A stretch of DNA of 34,375 bases, from the NCBI GenBank assembly GCA_902789675.1, contig CADAPG010000008.1, forward strand, positions 1 through 34,375, written 5' to 3'. The notes beneath the pieces were generated by a model that worked only from the letters and a program-made list of their open reading frames with translations, was not told where the DNA came from and did not search any database. The position numbers and the translations under genes were made by a program. Source of the stretch: an uncultured Eubacteriales bacterium (GTDB taxonomy: Bacteria; Bacillota; Clostridia; Christensenellales; CAG-138). Positions 1 to 7,144 of this stretch are shown here, in pieces; the stretch's first letter is position 1, and the number at the start of each line of letters is the position of its first letter.

Positions 1-1037
1 TACGGAATCTTCTTCGAATGTCCGGGACAGAACTCCTGTATCTAGATACGCCTGCGCATGCTGCGATCGACGAAGCCGTGAAGCTATGCCGACAGACCGG
101 AAAACAAGACTGCTGCGGACTAGTGAACGCCGTTCTGCGTCGGCTGGACCGCGAGCGCGACGCCCTTCCCCCGTTGCCTTCGAATCCTATTGAGCGGTTT
201 TCGATTCGTTACGGCGTTCCGGCGTTTCTGATTTCCGAATGGATCACTGAATACGGCGATGCGGAGACGGAAGCACTGTTGTCCCAGAAGCCTCTCGGCA
301 CAGTCGTACATGCACAGTATCCGTTCACGACGGACATGCTGAAAGCGGCTTTGCCGGTATCGTCTGAATACTGTCGTCTCGATCCGAACGGACTTCGGCT
401 TGCGGAGGGATTCGACTTTGCGCATGATCCGCTCTTTCTTGATGGCAAGCTTGCCATACAGGGCGAAGGCGCGATGCTGATTTGCCGCGCGCTCGGCGAT
501 GTGCATCATAAAAAGATTCTCGATGCTTGCGCCGCACCCGGCGGAAAATCCGCATATCTTGCTTCGCTGTCGGAAAATACGGCACAGATCACTGCATGGG
601 AACTGCATCCGCATCGAAAAGATCTGATGGACAAAACGTTTGCCCGACTTGGCGTAACCGCCGAAACCTGTTGTCGCGACGCCGCGGTGTATGATCCGCG
701 TTATGAAGGTCAGTTCGACGCCGTACTGCTGGATGTTCCCTGCAGCGGTTTCGGTCTTTTATCCGAAAAGCCCGATGTCCGTCTGCATAAATCGGAATCG
801 GATATTGATGCTTTGGTAAAAACGCAGGATGCGATCCTGAACGCCTGTTCCCGGTATGTGCGCAGCAGCGGCGTACTCGTTTATGCGACCTGTACGATTG
901 TGAAGCGTGAAAACGGTGAGCGTATAGAAGCGTTTTTATTGAATCATCCGGAATTCACACCGGAAGAACAACGGCAGCTTCTGCCAACGCGTGACGGAAC
1001 AGACGGATTTTATTATGCAAGATTGAGAAGGAGCTGA
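1..1037 (+). CDS. rsmB: 16S rRNA (cytosine-C5) methyltransferase RsmB, 5' end cut by window
   Basis: This is the C-terminal part of RsmB, which methylates C967 (E. coli numbering) of 16S rRNA using S-adenosylmethionine. The frame is open from base 3 to the left edge, so the ATG at 18 is internal: the residues around it (LLYLDTPAHAAIDEAV) match the end of the NusB-like RNA-binding domain that precedes the catalytic domain. The SAM-binding motif DACAAPGGK, the motif DVPCSGFG and the catalytic-cysteine motif YATCTI follow in the expected order. The gene ends 4 bases before rlmN and heads the visible part of the rRNA-modification/kinase operon. Identity is secure; only the N-terminus is missing. 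Confidence 0.93.
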   Translation, partial: RNLLRMSGTELLYLDTPAHAAIDEAVKLCRQTGKQDCCGLVNAVLRRLDRERDALPPLPSNPIERFSIRYGVPAFLISEWITEYGDAETEALLSQKPLGTVVHAQYPFTTDMLKAALPVSSEYCRLDPNGLRLAEGFDFAHDPLFLDGKLAIQGEGAMLICRALGDVHHKKILDACAAPGGKSAYLASLSENTAQITAWELHPHRKDLMDKTFARLGVTAETCCRDAAVYDPRYEGQFDAVLLDVPCSGFGLLSEKPDVRLHKSESDIDALVKTQDAILNACSRYVRSSGVLVYATCTIVKRENGERIEAFLLNHPEFTPEEQRQLLPTRDGTDGFYYARLRRS

Positions 1038-1041
1038 AACG

Positions 1042-2085
1042 ATGTATTGGATGGACATGACCGAAACAGAGATTGCCGACGCTGTCGGTTCTTTCGGTGT
1101 TCCGAAATTCCGCATCGGTCAGGTTCAGAACTGGCTTTATAAAGGCGTGCGTCCGCAGGAGATGACAAACCTTCCGAAGGATCTGCGGGACAAGCTTGCT
1201 ACGATCCCGTTCGGCGGCGCGCGTATTTTCGATAAACGTGTCTCTCCGAAAGACGGTACGATCAAGTATCTGTTCGAACTGGAAGACGGGAATCTGGTGG
1301 AAGGCGTGCTGATGCGGTATTCGTACGGAAACACGGTCTGTCTTTCGACCCAGGTCGGCTGCAATATGGGCTGTAAATTCTGCGCAAGTACGCTCGAAGG
1401 CTGCGTCCGTTCTCTCCGCCACGGCGAAATGCTCTCCTTTATCGCAGAGATTGAGCGTGATGAACCGCCCGCGGAAGGAAAACCGCGTACGGTAACGAAC
1501 ATTGTCCTGATGGGCAGCGGAGAGCCGTTCGATAATTACGATAACGTCGTGATGTTCCTGAAGCGGGTAACGAGCGAAAAAGGTCCGAACATCAGTGCGC
1601 GGAACATTTCCCTTTCCACCTGCGGGATCGTTCCGAAAATCTATCGTCTGATCGACGACGCCCCGCACATAACGCTCTCTGTTTCACTGCATGCGCACAG
1701 CAATGAAGTGCGCAGCGAGCTGATGCCGATCAACAAGGCCTATCCGATCGAACAGGTTCTGGAAGCTGCGAAGGCGTATTCCGAGCGAACCGGTCGCCGT
1801 GTTGTTTTCGAATACGCATTGATCGGTGGAAAGAATGATTCCGAAGCGGACGCCAAAGCGCTCGCTGCAAGGCTGAAGGGAATGCTTTGTCACGTCAATC
1901 TGATTCCGCTCAACCCGGTTAAAGAACGCGGGCTGGACGGTGTAACAAGAACTTATGCGCATCAATTCCGGGAATGGCTGGAATCCATGCATATCTCTGC
2001 GACGGTTCGTCGTGAAATGGGCGCCGATATCGAAGGCGCATGCGGACAATTACGAAGGAGGGTTCTCAATGAGATTCGCGGGTAA
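1042..2085 (+). CDS. rlmN: Dual-specificity rRNA/tRNA adenine-C2 methyltransferase RlmN
   Basis: This radical-SAM enzyme methylates C2 of A2503 in 23S rRNA and, in studied species, A37 of some tRNAs. The 347-residue length is normal. The radical-SAM motif CxxxCxxC is at C107, C111 and C114. The two further cysteines of the ping-pong mechanism are visible: C100, seven residues before the cluster motif as in E. coli C118, and C334 in GACGQL, matching the methyl-carrying C355. GSGEPFDN is the SAM-binding GGEP-type segment. A ribosome binding site (AAGGAG) lies about 10 bases before the ATG. It follows rsmB closely and its 3' end overlaps the phosphatase gene by 17 bases. Confidence 0.96.
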   Translation: MYWMDMTETEIADAVGSFGVPKFRIGQVQNWLYKGVRPQEMTNLPKDLRDKLATIPFGGARIFDKRVSPKDGTIKYLFELEDGNLVEGVLMRYSYGNTVCLSTQVGCNMGCKFCASTLEGCVRSLRHGEMLSFIAEIERDEPPAEGKPRTVTNIVLMGSGEPFDNYDNVVMFLKRVTSEKGPNISARNISLSTCGIVPKIYRLIDDAPHITLSVSLHAHSNEVRSELMPINKAYPIEQVLEAAKAYSERTGRRVVFEYALIGGKNDSEADAKALAARLKGMLCHVNLIPLNPVKERGLDGVTRTYAHQFREWLESMHISATVRREMGADIEGACGQLRRRVLNEIRG

Positions 2086-2791
2086 AACGGAAACCGGTCT
2101 CAGACCGCAGAATGAAGACTGTTATTTGCTGATGCACACCGATACGTTGGACGCCGTTGCCGTATCGGACGGAATGGGCGGTCATCAGGCGGGCGAAGTT
2201 GCAAGCAAGCTGGCTGTGGACACCCTCAGAGAAATGCTGCTGAGCAATCATGCAGACGCCGAAGCAGCTCTATCCTCCGCTTTTGTCGAAGCAAACAACG
2301 CCGTACACAGCCGAGCTTCTCAGTTCGATGAAATGTACGGCATGGGGTGTACGCTTGTTGCTGCAATCCTGCGAGACGACGAATTCATAGCTGCAAATAT
2401 CGGCGATTCCCGTCTCTACCATTTTGACGGTGAATCGATGCATCAGATTACACACGATCATTCCTTTGTGGCGGAGCTTGTTCGTCGCGGTGCAATTACT
2501 GCCGAAGAAGCAAAAACGCATCCGCGCCGCAATCTGATCACGCGGGCGATCGGCACCGAAAAGCGTGTGCCTGCAGATATTTTTTCCTGCGAATGGAAAC
2601 GCGACGATATGCTCCTGCTCTGCTCGGATGGTTTGTGCGGCGTACTGGATGACAGCGAGATGGCAATGTATCTTCAGAATTGTACCGATCTGGATGCGGC
2701 CTGCGCCGCGTTGATCGAACGCGCTATTGCAGCAGGCAGCCGTGACAATATCACCGTTGTTTTGGTGAAAAACGACGGAGGCAACGAATGA
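2069..2791 (+). CDS. prpC: PP2C-family protein serine/threonine phosphatase (PrpC/Stp type)
   Basis: This is a 240-residue, soluble, metal-dependent phosphatase that dephosphorylates targets of the adjacent kinase. PP2C motifs occur in order: RPQNED (12-17), SDGMGGH with metal ligand D34, NIGDSR (110-115), CSDGL with D187, and SRDNITVV with D226. I chose the ATG at 2069 because AGGAGG lies about 8 bases before it and because family members begin with this type of segment (MxxAxxTxxGxxRxxNED). A longer in-frame start at 1955 would add 38 residues that only read rlmN in another frame. The gene overlaps rlmN by 17 bases and shares ATGA with the kinase gene, so phosphatase and kinase are probably translationally coupled. 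Confidence 0.93.
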   Translation: MRFAGKTETGLRPQNEDCYLLMHTDTLDAVAVSDGMGGHQAGEVASKLAVDTLREMLLSNHADAEAALSSAFVEANNAVHSRASQFDEMYGMGCTLVAAILRDDEFIAANIGDSRLYHFDGESMHQITHDHSFVAELVRRGAITAEEAKTHPRRNLITRAIGTEKRVPADIFSCEWKRDDMLLLCSDGLCGVLDDSEMAMYLQNCTDLDAACAALIERAIAAGSRDNITVVLVKNDGGNE

Positions 2792-4602
2792 TAGGAACGA
2801 TCCTCGACCGTAAATACCGGATCGTTGAGCTGATCGGCAGCGGCGGAATGGCGCACGTCTATAAGGCGATCAACATGAGCAATCGCCGTTACGTCGCAAT
2901 CAAGATGCTCAAAGAGGAATTCCGTGAGGATGCGGAATTCCTGCGCCGTTTTACACGCGAAGCGAACGCGATCCTTGCACTTTCTCACGAGAATATTGTT
3001 CGCGCTTACGGAGCGGGCACGCATAACGGCATGCCGTACCTTGTTATGGAGTACGTTGAGGGACGTACGTTAAAGGATCTGATTGAAAAGAACGGCGCTT
3101 TGCCGGTCCGTACCGCGATCGGTATCACCTGCCAGATCCTTGACGCGCTTTCCGCAGCGCATCAGCATGGGATCATTCACCGTGACGTCAAGCCTCAGAA
3201 CGTGATCGTTACGGACAAAGGCCGCATAAAGCTTGCTGACTTCGGGATCGCACGCGAAGCAAAGGCCTCAACCGTCACTTTTTCCGGTCAGAAAGTGCTT
3301 GGCTCTGTCCATTATATCTCGCCAGAGCAGGCTAAAGGCGTGATTGCAACAGAGCAAAGCGATCTATACTCCGTCGGTGTTTGCCTGTATGAAATGCTGA
3401 CCGGGACCGTTCCGTTTGAAGCGGATTCCACCGTCAGCGTTGCTCTGATGCATTTGCAGGAAAAGCCGGTGCCGCCGATCGAGCTTGTACCGGACCTTCC
3501 GAAGTCTCTGAACGACATCGTACTGAAATCGCTCGAAAAAGCGCCGGAAAACCGTTACGCCACCGCTCGCGCTATGCGTTCGGATCTTGTTCGATCTTTA
3601 TCCGATCCGAACGGTACGTTTGTCAACGATCTTGATGAAAACGGGCAGAAGGATACGCATCGTCCATCCATCTATGTTCTGATCGCCATGTGTGTCTTTT
3701 TGCCGATTCTGCTGATCGGAATCTTTGTTTTGATTTATGCGACATCCTGCAGAAGCGAAGTACAACCGATAACGGAAGATGAAAACACTGAACATGTTCC
3801 GATCGTCGAAACAACCTATTCGGAGATAACTCCGGCACCGACCGAGATTACAGTCACAAGTGAAAAAGTCCCGAACCTTCTCGGATATTCGCTTGACGAT
3901 ACTTTGCGCATTCTGTATACGGAATACGGCTTCACAAATCTGATCGTTGAATTTACAGATCAGGTACAGGAAGGTACGCAGGTCAATACGGTAGTATCTA
4001 TTTCCGCGTCCGACGGCATTAACGCGATTCTGTATGAGCAGGCAGAGATTACACCGTCTCCCACTGCACCGGATTTCACTGTTTCCCCCACGCCGGAAGA
4101 TACGCCCGAGCCGACAACAGCAGCCACTTCTACCTCTGATTCCGAAACCGTTGTTGCAGAAACGACTGCCGTACCGGAGGAGGATAGTGTTTCCTATGCA
4201 GAGACCCCCTCTACGATCTATACCATCGAGGCATCGGACGTAACGCCTTCACCGGAACCGTCGCACATGCCTTCCCGTTCCGATATTGCCTTCGCAACCG
4301 ATACGCCGATTCGTCTGAAGATCTATCGGAAATCTCTCGGCTCTTATAAGGCCGATATTTCCTTTACGCTCTCTCTTGAAAACGATGAACCCGTCAATCT
4401 TGTAGAGATCGGCTATGAAACGGTGAATTTTGAAGATATCCCGTTCCGCGTGATTCTGCGTTCGCAGCAGCTTCAGAAGCAATCAACCGAAATAACGGTT
4501 ACCGCAACGGTCCGCAGTCACGAACCTGTGACAAGAACTCTGAACTTATACGTCAACGGTGAAGTCCGATCTTCGCCGCAGACGATCACATTTGCCAAAT
4601 GA
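2788..4602 (+). CDS. prkC: Membrane PASTA-domain serine/threonine kinase (PrkC/PknB type)
   Basis: This 604-residue kinase is expected to sense cell-wall fragments outside the cell and phosphorylate division and wall enzymes inside. The kinase domain spans about residues 9-270: glycine loop GSGGMAHV (17-24), Lys39, catalytic HRDVKPQN (131-138) and DFG (151-153). One transmembrane helix lies at about 295-318. Outside is a single recognisable PASTA repeat (about 359-408, starting VPNLLGYS), then a Thr/Pro/Glu-rich stalk (about 420-500) and a C-terminal beta-rich domain (about 505-604) that I cannot name. Relatives usually carry several PASTA repeats. Start and stop overlap both neighbours by 4 bases (ATGA), as in the conserved phosphatase-kinase-rsgA order. 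Confidence 0.94.
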   Translation: MIGTILDRKYRIVELIGSGGMAHVYKAINMSNRRYVAIKMLKEEFREDAEFLRRFTREANAILALSHENIVRAYGAGTHNGMPYLVMEYVEGRTLKDLIEKNGALPVRTAIGITCQILDALSAAHQHGIIHRDVKPQNVIVTDKGRIKLADFGIAREAKASTVTFSGQKVLGSVHYISPEQAKGVIATEQSDLYSVGVCLYEMLTGTVPFEADSTVSVALMHLQEKPVPPIELVPDLPKSLNDIVLKSLEKAPENRYATARAMRSDLVRSLSDPNGTFVNDLDENGQKDTHRPSIYVLIAMCVFLPILLIGIFVLIYATSCRSEVQPITEDENTEHVPIVETTYSEITPAPTEITVTSEKVPNLLGYSLDDTLRILYTEYGFTNLIVEFTDQVQEGTQVNTVVSISASDGINAILYEQAEITPSPTAPDFTVSPTPEDTPEPTTAATSTSDSETVVAETTAVPEEDSVSYAETPSTIYTIEASDVTPSPEPSHMPSRSDIAFATDTPIRLKIYRKSLGSYKADISFTLSLENDEPVNLVEIGYETVNFEDIPFRVILRSQQLQKQSTEITVTATVRSHEPVTRTLNLYVNGEVRSSPQTITFAK

Positions 4603-5474
4603 CGGAACCGGGATTACTGATAAAAGGGATCGGAAGCTTCTATGAAGTTCTGACGGAGAACGGAGAGCTTGTAACGAGCAAGGCGCGCGGTACGTTCCGA
4701 CGAAACGGACTTGTGCCGACAGTCGGTGACCATGTTCTGATCGAGCGAAAAGAACAAGGCTATGCGCAGCTGTGCGAGATTCTTCCTCGCAGGAATCTGC
4801 TCGTTCGCCCTCCTGTCGCAAATGTCGATCAGCTGATGATTGTCGTCTCTGCCTCCGTTCCCGCGCCGGATTGGCTCCTTGTCGATCGTATGATCATTGC
4901 TGCAAAGCGCATGTGCATCAATCCCATTCCGGTCTTAAACAAAACAGACTGCGCCGATCAGACGATCCTTCAAGCATTTCTTGCGGATTATAAAATGTTC
5001 GATACGCTGTTGGTAAGCGCTCGGACAGGCGAAGGAATGAATTCGCTGCAGGCGCGTCTCAAAGGAAAAGTAACCTGTTTCGCAGGACAGTCTGCAGTGG
5101 GAAAGTCTTCACTGCTCAACGCTTTGATTCCTGATCTCTGCCTTGAAACCGGAGATCTTTCTCGGAAAACAGAACGCGGAAAACACACGACACGTCATGC
5201 TGAGCTGTGGCCATACGAGAGCGGTGCTGTACTTGATACACCGGGATTTTCCATGTTTGAGACCGATTGTCTTGAACAGAACGAACTGAATGAATGCTAT
5301 CCGGAGTTTTCGCTTGCCGATCCGTGTCGTTTTCCGGGATGTATGCATCTGTCAGAACCCGATTGCGGGGTCAAGCCTTTGCTTGCGTCCGGAACGCTGT
5401 CAGAAGGACGTTATGAACGATATCGTGAGATTGCTTTGGATTATCAACTAAGGAGGAAGCACAGATATGATTAA
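4599..5474 (+). CDS. rsgA: Ribosome small-subunit-dependent GTPase RsgA
   Basis: RsgA is a circularly permuted GTPase that acts late in 30S subunit maturation. The permuted order is visible: G4 NKTD (114-117) comes before G1 GQSAVGKSS (163-171) and G3 DTPG (213-216). An N-terminal OB-fold (about 1-70) precedes the GTPase domain, and a C-terminal zinc knuckle has C243, C248, H250 and C256. The length of 291 residues is normal. Its ATG overlaps the stop of the kinase gene, and its last 8 bases overlap rpe. This matches the usual prkC-rsgA-rpe order of Firmicutes. Confidence 0.96.
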   Translation: MTEPGLLIKGIGSFYEVLTENGELVTSKARGTFRRNGLVPTVGDHVLIERKEQGYAQLCEILPRRNLLVRPPVANVDQLMIVVSASVPAPDWLLVDRMIIAAKRMCINPIPVLNKTDCADQTILQAFLADYKMFDTLLVSARTGEGMNSLQARLKGKVTCFAGQSAVGKSSLLNALIPDLCLETGDLSRKTERGKHTTRHAELWPYESGAVLDTPGFSMFETDCLEQNELNECYPEFSLADPCRFPGCMHLSEPDCGVKPLLASGTLSEGRYERYREIALDYQLRRKHRYD

Positions 5475-6114
5475 AATTGCTCCGTCGATCCTCTCTGCAA
5501 ACTTTGCCGCTATGGGCGATGCAGTTCTTCATCTCAAAGAGCAGGGCGCCGATTGGATCCATTTCGACGTGATGGACGGAAATTTCGTGCCGAATATCAC
5601 GTTCGGTCCGGATATGTGTAAAGCGCTGCGACCGCTTACCGACCTTCCGATCGACGTGCACCTGATGGTCGAACATCCTTCCGATTGGATCGAACCGTTC
5701 CGCAAAGCAGGCGCCGATATACTGACCATTCATGTAGAATCATCGGAGCGGCATCTGCATCGCGCGTTGCAGGCGATCCATGCTGCGGGCATGCAAGCTG
5801 GCGTCGTTCTGAATCCGGCTACGCCGATCAGTGCCTGTATGTATCTGCTCCCGGAGTGCGATCTGGTTTTGCTTATGAGTGTAAACCCGGGATTCGGCGG
5901 ACAATCCTTTATTCCGGAGACCTTGAGCAAGATCCGTCAGCTTCGTGCCGAAATCGGAATGCGGAATCTGAATACTTTGATCGAAGTCGACGGCGGCGTA
6001 AACCCGATTACTGCAAAACAGTGTATCGAAGCCGGTGCTGATGTGCTTGTCGCCGGAAGCGCTGTATTCAAAGCGCCGGATCCCACCGAAATGATACGGC
6101 TTTTGAGAGGATAA
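5467..6114 (+). CDS. rpe: Ribulose-phosphate 3-epimerase
   Basis: Rpe interconverts ribulose 5-phosphate and xylulose 5-phosphate in the pentose phosphate pathway. The 215-residue TIM barrel has the family signatures: APSILSANF near the start, HFDVMDG with metal ligands H32 and D34, HLMVEHP, MSVNPGFGGQ in the phosphate-binding loop region, and EVDGGV with the second catalytic Asp. AAGGAGG about 10 bases before the ATG sits inside the end of rsgA. It is the last gene of the operon and is followed directly by a hairpin terminator. A thiamine pyrophosphokinase gene often follows here in relatives but is absent. Confidence 0.96.
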   Translation: MIKIAPSILSANFAAMGDAVLHLKEQGADWIHFDVMDGNFVPNITFGPDMCKALRPLTDLPIDVHLMVEHPSDWIEPFRKAGADILTIHVESSERHLHRALQAIHAAGMQAGVVLNPATPISACMYLLPECDLVLLMSVNPGFGGQSFIPETLSKIRQLRAEIGMRNLNTLIEVDGGVNPITAKQCIEAGADVLVAGSAVFKAPDPTEMIRLLRG

Positions 6115-6120
6115 AACTAA

Positions 6121-6152
6121 AGCGCGATTGCAGAAATGCAATCGCGCTTTTT
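6121..6152 (+). terminator. Rho-independent terminator after rpe, probably bidirectional
   Basis: A perfect 12-bp stem (6121-6132 with 6137-6148) closes a GAAA tetraloop and is followed by a run of five T (6148-6152). It lies 6 bases after the rpe stop. On the opposite strand the same hairpin is followed by a T-rich stretch, so it can also terminate the convergent ArsR-family gene ending at 6157. Confidence 0.93.
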
Positions 6153-6156
6153 GTTG

Positions 6157-6741
6157 TTACATATTGATATCCTCGTAATGATCATTATCCGGATGCGGAT
6201 TCACAGTGTAGATACCGTTGTTTCGCTGCATCCATCCCATTCCGATAAATCCCCGCCGGACCGTGCAGTAATCTGCATGGATCCGCGCAATGATCTCGTT
6301 GACTTCCTTCTCCGTATAAGTTCGTCCGCCTTCAAAGTTTGAAAAAATCTCCCGATAAACGATAATCCTTTTTTTCAGCTGTGCAGGCATTTGTTCGCAA
6401 ATACCGTTCGGCATGAAGCTTTTCAGCACCTTGCGTCGATATTGTTCTTCCCGGAGCGCTTCAGCTGTTTCTCCCCCGTCCTTTTCAAGGATCAATTCTT
6501 CAAGGGTATGACGGAATATATCGCGACGAACAGAATAGATCGTATAATACTGTTCACGGCGCGAATCCACAAGGCCTGCCTGCTGCAGCTTTTTCATGTG
6601 GAATGAAACGGTGGCAGCCGAAAGGTTTAATCGTTCCGACAGAAGTTCAACGTAGCAATCCTTTTCGTATAGTGCGCGAAGGATCCTTATACGCGTTTCA
6701 TCCGCCACCGTCTTCAGTAGGCATAATGTCTCATGCTCCAT
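6157..6741 (-). CDS. ArsR-family transcriptional regulator with C-terminal DUF2087 domain
   Basis: This 194-residue protein has an ArsR-type winged helix in its first 75 residues (VADETRIRILRAL, then the recognition helix around SAATVSFHMKKL) and a C-terminal DUF2087 domain (about 118-182; typical GRTYTEKEVNEI and RRGFIGMGWMQR segments). The helix region carries one cysteine (C29) and no CxC metal motif, so a metal sensor role is not supported. The ATG at 6741 has GGGAG about 10 bases upstream; a longer reading to 6855 only overlaps the neighbour in another frame. The first 11 bases overlap the upstream small gene, implying coupling. The signal it senses is unknown. Confidence 0.82.
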   Translation of the reverse strand: MEHETLCLLKTVADETRIRILRALYEKDCYVELLSERLNLSAATVSFHMKKLQQAGLVDSRREQYYTIYSVRRDIFRHTLEELILEKDGGETAEALREEQYRRKVLKSFMPNGICEQMPAQLKKRIIVYREIFSNFEGGRTYTEKEVNEIIARIHADYCTVRRGFIGMGWMQRNNGIYTVNPHPDNDHYEDINM

Positions 6742-7069
6742 TGTCTTCAATCTCCCGCAACCGATCGAGCGCAAACTGAACGGTGATCGCTTTTTGTTCT
6801 GCTCTGTCGGCAGCATCATAGTCGCCAAGTTTGTGCTGACGCTCCGATTCTTCATTGAAAGAATCGATCAGCGTTTCAAGCGCTTTCGGTTTCTTCCCTT
6901 CATGTTCCACACGACCGAGCACCTTCAGCATATCGCCGAGCATGCTTGCTTTCATCAGATGGATTGATTTTAATCGCTCATTTCCGCATGCGCTCGCTTC
7001 TGCGGCAAGCGCGGTTTCTTCCTGTGCTGCTTCGTCCAACGCGGCATTATACTGTTCCAAAATACACAA
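6731..7069 (-). CDS. Small helical protein of unknown function upstream of the ArsR regulator
   Basis: I do not recognise this 112-residue protein. It is almost entirely predicted helix, rich in Ala, Glu and Lys, with the layout of an antiparallel helical bundle or coiled coil. It has no signal peptide or membrane segment and two cysteines near the N-terminus (C2, C28). The start is TTG at 7069, supported by AAAGGAGG 8 bases upstream; no ATG fits. It is cotranscribed with and overlaps the ArsR/DUF2087 gene, so it could be a partner or effector of that regulator. This link is inferred from position only. Confidence 0.68.
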   Translation of the reverse strand: MCILEQYNAALDEAAQEETALAAEASACGNERLKSIHLMKASMLGDMLKVLGRVEHEGKKPKALETLIDSFNEESERQHKLGDYDAADRAEQKAITVQFALDRLREIEDNGA

Positions 7070-7094
7070 AACAGACGCCTCCTTTCATTTCGAT

Positions 7095-7136
7095 ATTTAT
7101 CAAAATAAATTTAGCATCTGTTTCGATGAATGTCAA
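7095..7136 (-). promoter_or_regulatory. Promoter of the small-protein/ArsR operon with a possible operator
   Basis: On the minus strand a perfect -35 box TTGACA (7131-7136) is separated by 17 bases from TAAATT (7108-7113), a 4 of 6 match to the -10 consensus. Overlapping and just downstream of the -10 box is an inverted repeat ATTTAT-CAAA-ATAAAT (7095-7110), a plausible binding site for the ArsR-family product. The 7-base TTTCGAT also occurs twice here (7088-7094, 7121-7127). The operator role is inferred. Confidence 0.55.
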
Positions 7137-7144
7137 TATAGAAT

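Noticed and set aside
1955-2068. Longer start for the PP2C phosphatase
   Set aside because: The added residues only read the end of rlmN in another frame, while AGGAGG precedes the ATG at 2069.
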